This document shows positions 1 to 11,854 of a DNA stretch of 64,000 bases, piece by piece (the stretch's first letter is position 1; each line of letters starts with the position of its first letter). The notes beneath the pieces were generated by a model, which worked only from the letters and a program-made list of their open reading frames with translations, did not search any database and was not told where the DNA came from. Both the position numbers and the translations under genes were made by a program. Origin of the DNA: an uncultured SAR116 cluster alpha proteobacterium (GTDB taxonomy: Bacteria; Pseudomonadota; Alphaproteobacteria; Puniceispirillales; GCA-002684695); contig CACBIM010000010.1 of the NCBI GenBank assembly GCA_902539295.1, positions 1 to 64,000 of the forward strand, in the 5' to 3' direction.

Positions 1-1
1 A

Positions 2-1159
2 ATACTGGAGAAAAAAATTAAAAATTTTAATGCTATTTTAGTTGCTGCTGGGAAAGGATCTAGACTAGGAAGCAAAGTACCAAAACAATACCTGAAAATT
101 GGGGAACAGCAAATAATTGATATTTGTATTAATAAGATATCTAGTCATAAATTTTGTAAGTATCTTATTGTGGTATTAGATAACAATTTTTCTCAACACT
201 ATAAATTAAAAAATACAAATAAAAATATAATATTTATTACTGGTGGTGAAAGCCGGCATCTATCAGTATCAAGAGCTATAAAAGTATTGCCTAAGAATAA
301 TTTTTTAGTACTAATTCATGACGCTGCTAGACCTGGTATAGATCATTTAATTATTGATAAATTAATTAACAATCATAGCAAAGAATTTTCATGTGTGGTA
401 CCTGCATTACCAATGAGTGATAGCATTATTAAAAAAGATAAAGTTTTATCATCAGTAAAAAGAGAAAACTTATATAGAATTCAAACACCCCAAATCTTTT
501 CATCTAATGTTCTAAGTTTTAAAGATTTTAATAAAAAAAATGAAGCTTCTGATGAATCAGAAATAATTATTAGAAAAAATAAAAAAGTGAAAATTATTCA
601 AGGAAATGAAAAACTACATAAAATTACAACAGAATGGGATTACAAGCTATTAATGAAAATTTTAGATACTAAAATTGATACTAGAATAGGTAATGGATTT
701 GATGTTCATGCATTTACAAAAGAGCCTTCAAAACTAATACTTGGTGGAGTTGTTATTGATCATCCGTTTGGTCTTAAAGGTCATTCTGATGCTGATGTTT
801 TACTCCATTCAATTACAGATGCAATTCTCGGTTCAATTTCTATGGGAGATATAGGTACACATTTTCCTCCAAATGAAAGTAAGTGGAAAAATGCAAACAG
901 TTCTATTTTTTTAAAAAAATCTTTAAAAATACTTAAAGATAAAAATGGAGAGATTAATAATTTAGATATTACAATAATTTGTGAAGAACCCAAAATTAGC
1001 AAATATACCAAAAAAATCGTACACAACTTAACTAAACTTTTAAATATCAAAGGAGAAAAAATTTCTTTAAAAGCAACTACTTCGGAAGGTCTTGGATTCA
1101 CAGGTAGGAAAGAGGGTATAGCTGTAATGTCAAATATTTTAGTAAATATTAAATCTTAA
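2..1159 (+). CDS. ispDF: Bifunctional IspD/IspF (5' truncated by window edge)
   Basis: Frame is open from base 2: ILEKKIKNFNAILVAAGKGSRLGSKVPKQYL (IspD nucleotide-binding motif), then IspF domain GNGFDVHAF...HSDADVLLHSITDAILG. The tracked ORF start at 170 is internal. Confidence 0.95.
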   Translation: MLEKKIKNFNAILVAAGKGSRLGSKVPKQYLKIGEQQIIDICINKISSHKFCKYLIVVLDNNFSQHYKLKNTNKNIIFITGGESRHLSVSRAIKVLPKNNFLVLIHDAARPGIDHLIIDKLINNHSKEFSCVVPALPMSDSIIKKDKVLSSVKRENLYRIQTPQIFSSNVLSFKDFNKKNEASDESEIIIRKNKKVKIIQGNEKLHKITTEWDYKLLMKILDTKIDTRIGNGFDVHAFTKEPSKLILGGVVIDHPFGLKGHSDADVLLHSITDAILGSISMGDIGTHFPPNESKWKNANSSIFLKKSLKILKDKNGEINNLDITIICEEPKISKYTKKIVHNLTKLLNIKGEKISLKATTSEGLGFTGRKEGIAVMSNILVNIKS

Positions 1160-1590
1160 TTATTATACAAATGGGCAGCTCTTTTTTCAAAAGCAGCTAC
1201 CATTCTTTTAACTGCATCTGAAAAAAGGCGCTCCATTAAAGATTGAAAAAAAATATTTTTAAACTCAAAATCTAAATAAAAATTTATTTCACAATGATCT
1301 TTATCTTCATTAAATTCCCACTTATTAGTTAAAAACTTAAATGGACCATCTTCATAAGATACAGATATTTTCATATTTTTTTTATCTAATTTTACCCTGC
1401 TTCTAAATTTTTCTTTGAAGACTTGAAACCCAATCATTAAGTCCGCAATTAAAATATTTTTGTCATTTGTTATAACCCTAGATGCAACACACCAAGGAAG
1501 AAATTCTGGATATTTTTCTACATCAGCAACTAAATCAAACATTTTCAGTGGCGAATAAGGAACTTTTCTTTTTTCAGAATGCTTAGTCAT
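1156..1590 (-). CDS. Coenzyme Q-binding COQ10/RatA START-like protein
   Basis: 144 aa; PYSPLKMFDLVADVEKYPEFLPWCVASRV is typical of the COQ10/RatA family; next to lipA. Confidence 0.85.
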   Translation of the reverse strand: MTKHSEKRKVPYSPLKMFDLVADVEKYPEFLPWCVASRVITNDKNILIADLMIGFQVFKEKFRSRVKLDKKNMKISVSYEDGPFKFLTNKWEFNEDKDHCEINFYLDFEFKNIFFQSLMERLFSDAVKRMVAAFEKRAAHLYNN

Positions 1591-1596
1591 TTAAAA

Positions 1597-2538
1597 TTAT
1601 GAAGATTTTTTAAGGTCCAATTTAATTCTCTCATTTTTGAGCTTTTGGAAATCTTCACTAGCATGATATGAAGATCTTGTTAATGGAGAAGATGACACCA
1701 TTAAGAATCCTTTACCGTAAGCATACTTCTTATAATATTCAAATGTATCTGGAGAAATAAATTCTTTAATTGGAAAGTGTTTAGGAGTTGGCTGAAGATA
1801 TTGACCAATTGTTAAAAAATCTACATTGGCTGCCCTTAGATCATCCATTAATTGCAAAACTTCTTTTTTGGTTTCACCAAATCCAACCATAATACCTGAT
1901 TTTGTGAAAACGTCAGGCATTATATTTTTTGCATCATCTAAAAGTTTTAATGATGTAAAATACCTGGCTCCAGGTCTAATATCATTGTAAAGACCGGGAA
2001 CAGTTTCAAGATTATGATTAAAGACATCTGGTTTTGATTCCATAATAATATCCAATGAATGAGATTTATTTCTAAAATCAGGTGTCAAAATCTCTATAGT
2101 TGTATAAGAGGACTTTTTTCTAATCTCATGAATAGTATTTGCGAATTGAGCTGCACCACCATCAATTAAGTCGTCCCTATCAACTGAAGTTATTACTACA
2201 TGCTCAAGCTCCATATCTCTAACAGCTTCAGCAACTCTAACTGGCTCAAATACATCTATAGCATTTGGTACTCCTGTTGTAATATTGCAAAATGCACAAG
2301 CTCTGGTGCAAATCTCACCTAATATCATCATTGTAGCATGTCTTTTTGACCAGCATTCTCCAATGTTCGGACATGCTGCCTCTTCGCACACAGTAACTAA
2401 TTTCTTTGACTCCATCAAATTTTTAACTTTTTTCCAGTTATTAGATGATGGAGCCCTTACTTTAAGCCATTCTGGCTTTTTAAGTGAAACTGTTGAAATA
2501 TTTTTTTGTTTTTCAGGGTGTCTCATAGTTTTAGTCAT
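1597..2538 (-). CDS. lipA: Lipoyl synthase
   Basis: Radical [13 protein letters not shown] plus [13 protein letters not shown] motifs. Confidence 0.97.
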   Translation of the reverse strand: MTKTMRHPEKQKNISTVSLKKPEWLKVRAPSSNNWKKVKNLMESKKLVTVCEEAACPNIGECWSKRHATMMILGEICTRACAFCNITTGVPNAIDVFEPVRVAEAVRDMELEHVVITSVDRDDLIDGGAAQFANTIHEIRKKSSYTTIEILTPDFRNKSHSLDIIMESKPDVFNHNLETVPGLYNDIRPGARYFTSLKLLDDAKNIMPDVFTKSGIMVGFGETKKEVLQLMDDLRAANVDFLTIGQYLQPTPKHFPIKEFISPDTFEYYKKYAYGKGFLMVSSSPLTRSSYHASEDFQKLKNERIKLDLKKSS

Positions 2539-2547
2539 TAATTATAC

Positions 2548-3957
2548 TCAAATATGTATAGCTTTATCATATGCTGATAGAACAGATTCGTGCAAAGTTT
2601 CAGATAAAGTTGGGTGAGCAAAAACAGTTTTCATTAATTCAATTTCAGTTGTTTCAAGAGTTTTAGCAACACTTAAACTATTAATTAATTCGGTAACATC
2701 TGATCCAATCAAATGTGCTCCTATCAATTCTCCAGTTTCCTTATTAAAAATTGTTTTTACTATACCTTCAGTATCTCCTATAGTAATTGACTTACCATTT
2801 GCTAAAAAAGGAAATTTTCCAATTTTTAATTTTATATCTTTTTGTTTAGCTTGTTTTTCTGTAAGTCCAATTGATGCAATTTGCGGATTAGAATAAGTAC
2901 AACCTGGAATAACTTCTTTTTTTAATTCATGATTTTTCTGATGCCCAGCCATAATTTCAGCAACAATAACTCCCTCATGAGAAGCCTTATGAGCTAACCA
3001 TGGAGGGGAAGTAACATCACCTATTGCATATATATTTTTAACATTTGTTTCCATTTTCTTGTTTGTAACAATATGTCCATTTTCTGTTTTAATACTAAAC
3101 TTTTCTATCCCTAAATTACTAATATTACCTTTCACACCAATTGCAACTAAAACGTTTTCTGAAACTATTTCGTGAATTTTATTATCTATTTTAAATTTAG
3201 AAATAGCATTATTTTTTGTTAGATCAATAGTTTGCAACTGAGCATTATTAAAAAATTTTATACCTTTTTTTGTAAAAATAGATTTTGCTAACTCTGAAAT
3301 TTCTTCATCTTCATTTGGCATAATATTTTTTTCAGCCTCAATAACTGTTACTTTAGAACCCATATCATTATAAAAACTTGCAAACTCAATTCCTATTGCC
3401 CCAGATCCAATAATTGTAAGAGATTTTGGTAATTTTTTAGGGATCATTGCCTCTTTTGCCGTCCATATTCTATCACTTTCGTTATCAATTCCTGGAAGTG
3501 ATTTTGGAATAGCGCCAGTTGCAATAACTAAGTTTTTAGTTTCTAATTTTTCATTGTTTCCATTATCTTTAGTGATATTTATTTCTATAAATTCTGCAAT
3601 ACTAGAAATTGAAGCAAATCCTTTAATTACTTCAACTTTATTTTTTTTAAGAAGAAATTTAACACCTGATGATAATTGTTTTGATGCGTCTCTTGATCTT
3701 TTTACGATTTTTTCAATATCAAAAGTTATTTCACCACTTATATTGAAACCAAAATCCTTAAATTTGTCTAGATTCTTTTTAAATTCACTAACTTTAAGAA
3801 GAGATTTTGTAGGTATGCAACCCCAATTTAAACAAATACCACCTAATTCTTTGTTTTCAATTAATGTGACATTTAAACCTAATTGACTAGCTCTAATAGC
3901 AGAAACATATCCACCTGGCCCTCCACCGATAATGATAACATCTTTCAAATTTGTCAT
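2548..3957 (-). CDS. lpdA: Dihydrolipoyl dehydrogenase (E3)
   Basis: GGGPGGYVSAIRASQLG, GGICLNWGCIPTKSLL; start set at MTNLKDV rather than the 4020 ORF start. Confidence 0.96.
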   Translation of the reverse strand: MTNLKDVIIIGGGPGGYVSAIRASQLGLNVTLIENKELGGICLNWGCIPTKSLLKVSEFKKNLDKFKDFGFNISGEITFDIEKIVKRSRDASKQLSSGVKFLLKKNKVEVIKGFASISSIAEFIEINITKDNGNNEKLETKNLVIATGAIPKSLPGIDNESDRIWTAKEAMIPKKLPKSLTIIGSGAIGIEFASFYNDMGSKVTVIEAEKNIMPNEDEEISELAKSIFTKKGIKFFNNAQLQTIDLTKNNAISKFKIDNKIHEIVSENVLVAIGVKGNISNLGIEKFSIKTENGHIVTNKKMETNVKNIYAIGDVTSPPWLAHKASHEGVIVAEIMAGHQKNHELKKEVIPGCTYSNPQIASIGLTEKQAKQKDIKLKIGKFPFLANGKSITIGDTEGIVKTIFNKETGELIGAHLIGSDVTELINSLSVAKTLETTEIELMKTVFAHPTLSETLHESVLSAYDKAIHI

Positions 3958-3965
3958 TTTCAAAC

Positions 3966-5231
3966 CTATAATAACATTAATGATGGGTTCTCTATGAAAT
4001 CTTTGAATTTGTTTAACCATTGAGCTCCTAATGCACCATCAACGGCACGGTGATCACAGGACAAGGTTACAGTCATTAAATTTGATATTGTGATTTCATT
4101 GTTACTTACAACAGCTCTTGGCTCTGCTTTTCCTACAGCGAGTATCATGCTTTGTGGGGGGTTTATTATGGCATTAAAATTTTTAATACCAAACATTCCT
4201 AAATTAGATACTGTGAAATTTCCACCACTATATTCTTCAGGAGATAATTCACCTTTTTTTGCTTTTGATGCTAATAATTTTACTTCTATTGAGATTTCTT
4301 CAATTCCTTTGCTAATTGCATTTTTAACAATTGGGGTTATCAAACCATCCTCTACTGCAACTGCAACAGATATATCATAAGAATTATAATATCTTATAAA
4401 ATCGTTGTTCCAACTGCAGTTAGCTTTGGGAAATTTTTTTAATGCTAAAGCTGATGCTTTTATTATAAAATCATTAATTGAAATATTTGTGTCACCTTTA
4501 TTAACATTTTCCCTAATCTTATTGATCTCTGAAATATCGCAATCAACAGAAAGGAAAAAGTGTGGCGCTTCAGTTGCAGATTTAACTAATCTATCAGCAA
4601 TTGTTTTTCTCATTGAACTATGAGTTATGTCTCTATATGACTTGTCAGATGAGCTTTTATGATGACTATCAAAGGAAGTAATATTTTTATTAGATTTAAT
4701 TAAATCTTCTATATCTTTTTTTACAATTCTTCCATGAGGGCCCGTTCCTAAAAGACTAGAAAAATTTATATTGTTTTTAAGAGCAATTCTTTTAGCAAGT
4801 GGTGAAATTTTTATTCTTTCATCTTTTGGAATATTTTCTTTAACATTCATAAATTTTTTATCAACATTTGTATCATGTATTTCTTTATTAGTTTTAGAAT
4901 TAATTTCTTGGACTATCTTTTTGTCCTTTTCAGATAAATTTTTAATATTATTTTTTTCCAAAAATGAGTTAAGTTGATCTTCAGTATCATTATCTTCTTT
5001 AATTAATGCCAAAGTAGACCCAACGGCAACATTATCAGTTCCTTCTTCAACAAAAATTTCATACAACAAACCATCATCAACAGCCTCTATTTCCATAGTA
5101 GCTTTGTCAGTTTCAATTTCAGCAATGATGTCCCCTGAAACAACTTTAGAACTTTTTTTGATTAGCCATTTTGACAACTTCCCTTCTGTCATAGTAGGAG
5201 ATAGGGCTGGCATTTTTATTTGAGCAACCAT
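3966..5231 (-). CDS. pdhC: Pyruvate dehydrogenase E2, dihydrolipoamide acetyltransferase
   Basis: N-terminal lipoyl domain (ETDKATME), peripheral-subunit-binding domain, C-terminal DHRAVDGALGAQWL. Confidence 0.95.
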   Translation of the reverse strand: MVAQIKMPALSPTMTEGKLSKWLIKKSSKVVSGDIIAEIETDKATMEIEAVDDGLLYEIFVEEGTDNVAVGSTLALIKEDNDTEDQLNSFLEKNNIKNLSEKDKKIVQEINSKTNKEIHDTNVDKKFMNVKENIPKDERIKISPLAKRIALKNNINFSSLLGTGPHGRIVKKDIEDLIKSNKNITSFDSHHKSSSDKSYRDITHSSMRKTIADRLVKSATEAPHFFLSVDCDISEINKIRENVNKGDTNISINDFIIKASALALKKFPKANCSWNNDFIRYYNSYDISVAVAVEDGLITPIVKNAISKGIEEISIEVKLLASKAKKGELSPEEYSGGNFTVSNLGMFGIKNFNAIINPPQSMILAVGKAEPRAVVSNNEITISNLMTVTLSCDHRAVDGALGAQWLNKFKDFIENPSLMLL

Positions 5232-6526
5232 TACTCTTTAGCGCTTCTATTGAGTGTAGAAAGAACACCTTCCACAATATCATTTGCCTGTGGTAATGCT
5301 AATTTCTCAAGATTTTCTGCGTAAGGAAGAGGAACATCCAAACCAGTTATTCTTTTTATAGGAGAGTCAAGCCAATCAAATGCTAGCTCTTGGACTTGTG
5401 AGATAATTTCGGAACTAATTCCAGCAAATGGAAAACCCTCCTCACAAACTACTAAATTATTAGTTTTTTTAATGCTATTGATAATTAAATCGATATCCAA
5501 AGGTTTTATTGTTCTCAAATCTATTACTTCACAAGAAATATTCTCATTTGATAAAGTTTCAGCAACTTCAAGAGCTTTACCAACCATTATAGAAAAAGCA
5601 ACAATAGTAATATCATTTCCTTTTCTTAAAATATTTGCTTTACCAAGAGGAATTAAATCATCAATTTCATTTACTTCAAACTTTTCACCGTAAAGTAATT
5701 CATTTTCCAGAAAGATTACTGGGTTTGGGTCCCTAATAGAGGATTTTAAAAGTCCTTTTGCATCAGAAGCAGACCACGGTGAAACAACTTTCAATCCAGG
5801 ACAATGAGCATACCAACTTGCAAAACATTGTGAATGTTGAGCAGCAACTCTAGATGCCGCTCCATTAGGGCCTCTAAAAACAATAGGGCATCCCATTTGA
5901 CCACCAGACATGTATAATGTTTTTGCAGCAGAATTTATTATTTGATCAATAGCCTGCATGGAAAAATTGAAGGTCATAAACTCAATTATCGGTTTTAAAC
6001 CCCCAAATGCTGCGCCTACACCTAAACCTGCAAAGCCTTGTTCAGTAATGGGTGTGTCGATCACTCTTTTTTCACCAAATTCTTCAAGAAGACCTTGAGT
6101 AACCTTATAAGCTCCTTGATATTCTGCAACTTCTTCTCCCATAACAAAAATATTATGATCTAAACGCATTTCTTCTGCCATTGCGTCTCTTAAGGCCTCG
6201 CGAACAGTTATTGTATTTTTATTTAAAATTGGATTTTCATCTTTGTTAATACTAGGAAGATTACTAATTATTTTGTCATCACTTTGATCATCATCACCAA
6301 TTTTTGCGATTACAGTTCCAACTTCTATATTTTGTTCACCTTCTTTGAATAAGATTTTATTAACTATACCCTCATCAATGCTTTCTAATTCCATTGTTGC
6401 TTTATCAGTTTCTATTTCAGCAATAATGTCTCCACTTTTTATATTATCTCCTTCTTTAACCAACCATTTAGCTAAAGTACCTGATGTCATTGTAGGTGAC
6501 AAAGCTGGCATTTTTACATTTGTCAT
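5231..6526 (-). CDS. pdhB: Pyruvate dehydrogenase E1 beta with N-terminal lipoyl domain
   Basis: Lipoyl domain [13 protein letters not shown] followed by E1-beta [14 protein letters not shown]... Confidence 0.95.
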   Translation of the reverse strand: MTNVKMPALSPTMTSGTLAKWLVKEGDNIKSGDIIAEIETDKATMELESIDEGIVNKILFKEGEQNIEVGTVIAKIGDDDQSDDKIISNLPSINKDENPILNKNTITVREALRDAMAEEMRLDHNIFVMGEEVAEYQGAYKVTQGLLEEFGEKRVIDTPITEQGFAGLGVGAAFGGLKPIIEFMTFNFSMQAIDQIINSAAKTLYMSGGQMGCPIVFRGPNGAASRVAAQHSQCFASWYAHCPGLKVVSPWSASDAKGLLKSSIRDPNPVIFLENELLYGEKFEVNEIDDLIPLGKANILRKGNDITIVAFSIMVGKALEVAETLSNENISCEVIDLRTIKPLDIDLIINSIKKTNNLVVCEEGFPFAGISSEIISQVQELAFDWLDSPIKRITGLDVPLPYAENLEKLALPQANDIVEGVLSTLNRSAKE

Positions 6527-6537
6527 TAAAGCCTCTT

Positions 6538-7584
6538 TTATAAATAAATATCTGTTAACAATTCATTCTCATCAGGTAATTTGCTTTCTAGAGCAAAATC
6601 TGATGCGTTTGTTACTAATGATTTTATTTCACTGTCAATATTTTTAAGTTCTTGATCAGTTACTTTGTTCTCCTGTAGAACTTCTTTTAGATTTTCAATA
6701 CAATCTTTTTGTTGACGAACAGCGTCAACCTCAGTTCGAGTTCTATATTTAGCTGGATCAGACATTGAATGCCCCCTGTAACGGTAAGTCTTCATTTCCA
6801 ATATATATGGCCCTTTACCACTTCTGGTAAAATCCAATGCTTCTTTCCCAGCTTCTCTTACTGAAAAAACATTCATTCCATCCACTTCCACACCAGGAAT
6901 GCCATAAGCCTTTCCCCTATCTGCTAATGAACTGCCTGCAGAAGCTCTATCTACAGAAGTCCCCATTCCATATTTATTATTTTCAATTATAAAAATTACA
7001 GGCAAGTTCCAAAGAGCAGACATGTTAAAACTTTCATAAACCTGACCTTGATTGACTGCTCCATCGCCTAAATAGGTCATACAAACAAAACCATCATTTT
7101 TATATTTATGAGAGAAAGCTAATCCGACGCCAATTGGAACTTGTGCCCCAACAATGCCATGTCCACCATAAAAGTTTTTGTCTTTACTAAACATGTGCAT
7201 GGAACCACCCTTGCCCTTAGAGTAGCCCCCCTCTCTGCCAGTAAGTTCTGCCATAACTCCTTTAGGATCCATCCCACAGGCTAACATGTGCCCATGGTCT
7301 CTGTAAGAAGTAATTACACTATCACCTTCTTTAGAAACTGATTGCATACCAACGACCACAGCTTCTTGACCTATATATAAGTGACAAAACCCACCAATAG
7401 AACCCATGCCGTATAATTGGCCAGCCTTTTCTTCAAATCTGCGAATTAAAAGCATTTCTTGATAAAGTTTAATTAAATGCTCTTTGTTTAATATATTAAT
7501 TTCAGAATTTTTTTTTATAATATTAATTGGTTTTTTTCTTCTAAGAATAGGCTTTGATAAAATATTTTTTTTAGATTTTGACAT
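6538..7584 (-). CDS. pdhA: Pyruvate dehydrogenase E1 alpha
   Basis: [21 protein letters not shown]..., [20 protein letters not shown] ThDP motif. Confidence 0.96.
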   Translation of the reverse strand: MSKSKKNILSKPILRRKKPINIIKKNSEINILNKEHLIKLYQEMLLIRRFEEKAGQLYGMGSIGGFCHLYIGQEAVVVGMQSVSKEGDSVITSYRDHGHMLACGMDPKGVMAELTGREGGYSKGKGGSMHMFSKDKNFYGGHGIVGAQVPIGVGLAFSHKYKNDGFVCMTYLGDGAVNQGQVYESFNMSALWNLPVIFIIENNKYGMGTSVDRASAGSSLADRGKAYGIPGVEVDGMNVFSVREAGKEALDFTRSGKGPYILEMKTYRYRGHSMSDPAKYRTRTEVDAVRQQKDCIENLKEVLQENKVTDQELKNIDSEIKSLVTNASDFALESKLPDENELLTDIYL

Positions 7585-7697
7585 TTTGATTTAATTAATA
7601 AACATACTAATAATATAATCTATTTTAAAAAATATTCAATACTAACTAAGTTATTGATAATATTTATATTAATACTTTTAACTAAATTCAGTTAAAA

Positions 7698-8009
7698 TTA
7701 TTTAATTGCAATAAATAAATCTTGCTGATAGGCAAAGCCTAAATATTGATAGGCCAATTCTTCCAATATATCCGGATCAACATTAGGACCTTTGATTAAG
7801 TTAACTTTATTCTGCAGAATAGAAATATCATGCTCAAGTTTTTTCAGCTCTGTTTTAGCTTCTTTTATATCATTGTTTAAAATATTTAAAACCGGAATAC
7901 CGCCATTGTTTCTAGAAGCGTTTACAATTAACAAACCTGATATAATTAATGGTATTGAAAAATAAAAAAAATTAAACTTTTCATTTTTAATTTTATTTAA
8001 GATAAACAT
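7698..8009 (-). CDS. FtsB/DivIC-like septum formation initiator
   Basis: Single TM plus coiled coil (LKKLEHDISILQNKVNLIKG), located between pdhA and eno as in alphaproteobacteria. Confidence 0.7.
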   Translation of the reverse strand: MFILNKIKNEKFNFFYFSIPLIISGLLIVNASRNNGGIPVLNILNNDIKEAKTELKKLEHDISILQNKVNLIKGPNVDPDILEELAYQYLGFAYQQDLFIAIK

Positions 8010-8050
8010 ACTCTAATTGAATCAGATTAAAATGAAACGGTCAACAATAT

Positions 8051-9325
8051 TTATTTCAAAATATTTGATCCATTAAATATTGCTTTACTTCCAAGATCCT
8101 CTTCAATTCTAAGAAGTTGATTATATTTGCAAAGTCTTTCAGACCTTGATAATGATCCTGTTTTAATCTGACCTGAGCACAATGCTACAGAGAGGTCTGC
8201 AATAAATGTATCCTCTGTCTCACCTGATCTATGTGAAATGATTGTTCCGTAATTATTATTTTTAGCTAAATTAATTGTATCAATCGTTTCTGTAAGAGTG
8301 CCAATTTGATTAAGTTTAATTAAAATTGAGTTAGCAGCCCCTTTATCAATACCTTTTTGTAGTCTTTGCGAATTTGTTGCAAAAAAATCATCTCCAACAA
8401 TTTGTATGCTTTTTCCTAATAAATCTGTTAAGTGACCATAACCCTCGAAGTCATTCTCATCTAAAGGGTCCTCAATAGAAATAATTGGGTAATCATTTAT
8501 TAATGTTTCCCAGTATTTTATCATTTCAGAAGTGTCTAATTTTCTTTCTCCGTTATCAATTATATAAATTCCATCTTTGAAAAACTCTGAAGAAGCAGCA
8601 TCAATAGCGAGCTTAACCTCATCTTCTAAGTTTCTACCTGCTTTTTTAATTGCTCTAGACACAAGAGAAAGAGCATCATATACATTTTTAATCTCAGGTG
8701 AAAAACCTCCTTCATCACCTACAGATGTTGAATAACCTTTATCAGAAAGAATTTTTTTTAATTCTTGGAAAATTTCAGACCCCCACCTTAATGCTTCAGA
8801 AAATGTTTTAGCACCGACCGGCATTATCATAATCTCCTGAAAATCCAAAGCATTATTTGCGTGAGCGCCACCGTTAATTATATTCATCAAAGGAGTTGGT
8901 AAAATATACTCACTTTTTTTATTTAAATAGTGAAATAAATTTGAATTTTGGTCTAATGAAGCGGCTCTTGCAACAGCTAGACTTACACCTAGAACAGCAT
9001 TTGCTCCTAAGCGACTTTTATTATTAGATCCGTCAAGATCAATTAACATTCTATCAATTTTTCTTTGATCAAAAGGAGTTAAGCCCACTAAATTTGTATT
9101 AATTTCATTGTTTATTTTATAAATGACATTAAGAACACCTTTGCCACCAAACCGAGATAAATCATTGTCCCTTAATTCAATTGCTTCATGCTGACCTGTT
9201 GATGCACCGGAAGGAACTGCTGCACGACCAATTTGCCCACTAGTAAGATGAACATCCACTTCAACAGTTGGGTTGCCCCTTGAATCTAAAATTTCCCTTC
9301 CAATCAATTTTTTAATTCTAGACAT
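8051..9325 (-). CDS. eno: Enolase
   Basis: REILDSRGNPTVEVDVHL, GDEGGFSPEI, SHRSGETEDTFIADL. Confidence 0.98.
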   Translation of the reverse strand: MSRIKKLIGREILDSRGNPTVEVDVHLTSGQIGRAAVPSGASTGQHEAIELRDNDLSRFGGKGVLNVIYKINNEINTNLVGLTPFDQRKIDRMLIDLDGSNNKSRLGANAVLGVSLAVARAASLDQNSNLFHYLNKKSEYILPTPLMNIINGGAHANNALDFQEIMIMPVGAKTFSEALRWGSEIFQELKKILSDKGYSTSVGDEGGFSPEIKNVYDALSLVSRAIKKAGRNLEDEVKLAIDAASSEFFKDGIYIIDNGERKLDTSEMIKYWETLINDYPIISIEDPLDENDFEGYGHLTDLLGKSIQIVGDDFFATNSQRLQKGIDKGAANSILIKLNQIGTLTETIDTINLAKNNNYGTIISHRSGETEDTFIADLSVALCSGQIKTGSLSRSERLCKYNQLLRIEEDLGSKAIFNGSNILK

Positions 9326-9332
9326 ATAAAAC

Positions 9333-10148
9333 CTAAATATATTTTTTTGAAACCTTATCTAAATCTATTAAAACCTTAAGAAGATTTTCTAACTTATTTA
9401 ATGGTACCATATTTGGACCATCAGATGGAGCCTTGTCAGGATCTTTATGAGTTTCAATGAACAAACCAGCTACACCGACAGCTACAGCAGCTCTTGATAA
9501 AACAGAGACAAACTCTCTCTGGCCACCTGAAGATATACCTTTACCACCAGGCTGTTGCACACTATGAGTAGCATCAAAAATTACTGGACAATTTGTTTTT
9601 TTTAACTCAGGCAAAGCTCTCATATCTGAAACTAAAGTATTATAACCAAAGGAAACACCTCTCTCAGTAACTAGTACTTTATTATTTCCAGAGTTTTTTA
9701 TTTTATTTACAACTTGATGTATATCCCAAGGTGCTAAAAATTGACCTTTTTTGACGTTTACTACACAATCTGTTTTAGCAGCAGCAATAAGTAAATCTGT
9801 TTGCCTGCAAAGAAATGCTGGTATTTGCAATATGTCTACAACTTTTGATGCCATATTACATTGGCCTTCATCATGAATATCTGTAATGGTGGTTAAATTA
9901 AATTCTTTTTTAACTTTCAATAAAATTTCAAGACCTTCATCTATTCCTATTCCTCTATGCGAGGATAATGAAGTTCTGTTTGCCTTGTCAAAAGATGATT
10001 TAAAAATTAATTGTAAATTAAGTTTATCACATATATTTTTAATTTTCTCAGCATGATAAAGAGTATCATTTAAATTTTCTATTGCACAGGGTCCTGCGAT
10101 TAAAATAAAAGGCTGGTCATTGCCAATAGTTATATTATTAATTTTCAT
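9333..10148 (-). CDS. kdsA: 3-deoxy-8-phosphooctulonate (KDO-8-P) synthase
   Basis: FILIAGPCAIEN, FDATHSVQQPGG. Confidence 0.97.
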   Translation of the reverse strand: MKINNITIGNDQPFILIAGPCAIENLNDTLYHAEKIKNICDKLNLQLIFKSSFDKANRTSLSSHRGIGIDEGLEILLKVKKEFNLTTITDIHDEGQCNMASKVVDILQIPAFLCRQTDLLIAAAKTDCVVNVKKGQFLAPWDIHQVVNKIKNSGNNKVLVTERGVSFGYNTLVSDMRALPELKKTNCPVIFDATHSVQQPGGKGISSGGQREFVSVLSRAAVAVGVAGLFIETHKDPDKAPSDGPNMVPLNKLENLLKVLIDLDKVSKKYI

Positions 10149-10160
10149 ATAATCAAAATC

Positions 10161-11789
10161 CTATACCAACCTAGAAAAATTAGAAGCAGCCTTTACGAAG
10201 TCTTTAAAAAGAGGATGAGGCTCAAATGGCTTAGACTTTAACTCAGGATGAAATTGGACGCCTATAAACCATGGATGATTTTCGTGCTCCACTATTTCTG
10301 GTAACAAACCATCTGGGGACATTCCAGAAAATTTTAAACCAGCTCGCTCTAACTCAGATTTAAATTCAATATTTACTTCATATCGATGCCTGTGCCTTTC
10401 AAAAATAATATTTTTTTGATAGATATCTTTTACCAAGGTCCCATCAGAAATATGGCATTCATATGCGCCTAAACGCATTGACCCCCCCAAATCATCTTTA
10501 GAGGATCTTTTTTCGATACTATTTCCTTTAGTCCATTCCAATAGGAGGCCCACAATCGAAGACTTAAAAATTCCAAATTCTGACGAACCAGGATCAGGTA
10601 TATTAGTTAAATTACGAGCGGCCTCTATAACAGCCATCTGCATACCGAAGCATATTCCAAGAAATGGTATATTATTCTCTCTCGCATATTTTATTGATAA
10701 TATTTTTCCTTCTGAGCCTCTTTCACCAAATCCACCAGGAACTAAAATACCATGTATATTTTCAAAAATAGAATTAAATTTTTTTTCATCCTCAAGTTCT
10801 GATGAATCAATCCAATGAACTTTAACTTTTGTTTTATTAAATATACCTCCATGTGTGAGCGCTTCATCAAGAGACTTATAACTATCAATTAAGGATGTAT
10901 ATTTACCTACAACTGCAATATTAATTTCACCCTCAGGGTTTTTGATAGCTGATTTAATATCTAACCAGATTTTTAAGTTTGGTTCTTTGGGCTTAATCTT
11001 AAAATGATCACAAATAACTTTATCTAATCCATTTTTATTATACTCTAATGGAACATCATAAATGCTTTCTGCGTCCATAGCCTCAATTACAGATTGTTTA
11101 GGTATATTGCAAAAAAGAGCTATTTTATCCTTCTGATCATCAGGAATATGTTCTTCTGTTCTACACAAAACAATATCTGGTCTTATGCCTACAGATTGAA
11201 GCTCTTTAACAGAATGTTGTGTAGGTTTGGTTTTTAACTCCCCAGCAGCAGCAATAAAAGGCACTAAAGTTAAATGTAGAAAACAAGTTTTTTCCCTCCC
11301 TAGCTCATTGCCAAGCTGTCTTATTGCCTCAAGAAATGGAAGAGATTCAATGTCACCAACTGTTCCACCAATTTCACATAATACAAAATCTTCATTACTT
11401 ATATCTGAAATTATAAAATCTTTTATAGCATTTGTAACATGTGGGATAACCTGAATAGTCGCTCCTAAGTATTCACCTTTTCTTTCTTTAGCAATAACTT
11501 GTGAATAAATTTGACCTGTTGTAACATTATCCGACTTTTTTGCAGCCACACCAGTAAATCTTTCATAGTGCCCGAGGTCTAAATCAGTTTCTGCACCATC
11601 GTCGGTCACAAATACCTCACCATGCTGTGTTGGGCTCATTGTTCCTGGATCAACATTCAAATATGGATCTAACTTTCTTAGTCTTACTTTAAAACCTCTT
11701 GACTGAAGAATTGCTCCTAAAGCTGCTGATGCAAGCCCTTTTCCCAAGGAAGAAACCACGCCACCAGTAATAAAAATAAAATTTGGCAT
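10161..11789 (-). CDS. pyrG: CTP synthase
   Basis: [22 protein letters not shown], glutaminase GICFGMQ and VQFHPE. Confidence 0.98.
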   Translation of the reverse strand: MPNFIFITGGVVSSLGKGLASAALGAILQSRGFKVRLRKLDPYLNVDPGTMSPTQHGEVFVTDDGAETDLDLGHYERFTGVAAKKSDNVTTGQIYSQVIAKERKGEYLGATIQVIPHVTNAIKDFIISDISNEDFVLCEIGGTVGDIESLPFLEAIRQLGNELGREKTCFLHLTLVPFIAAAGELKTKPTQHSVKELQSVGIRPDIVLCRTEEHIPDDQKDKIALFCNIPKQSVIEAMDAESIYDVPLEYNKNGLDKVICDHFKIKPKEPNLKIWLDIKSAIKNPEGEINIAVVGKYTSLIDSYKSLDEALTHGGIFNKTKVKVHWIDSSELEDEKKFNSIFENIHGILVPGGFGERGSEGKILSIKYARENNIPFLGICFGMQMAVIEAARNLTNIPDPGSSEFGIFKSSIVGLLLEWTKGNSIEKRSSKDDLGGSMRLGAYECHISDGTLVKDIYQKNIIFERHRHRYEVNIEFKSELERAGLKFSGMSPDGLLPEIVEHENHPWFIGVQFHPELKSKPFEPHPLFKDFVKAASNFSRLV

Positions 11790-11854
11790 GGTTTATTTTT
11801 ATACAACTCAAATAAAATTTTTGCTAGTTTAAAAAAATAAAAATTTGAATTCAA

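Noticed and set aside
2285-2617. 110-aa plus-strand ORF antisense to lipA/lpdA
   Set aside because: Shadow ORF opposite conserved lipA radical-SAM region
7676-7697. 8-bp inverted repeat ttttaact-aaattc-agttaaaa after the FtsB-like gene
   Set aside because: AT-only short stem with no T tract; expected by chance at this composition
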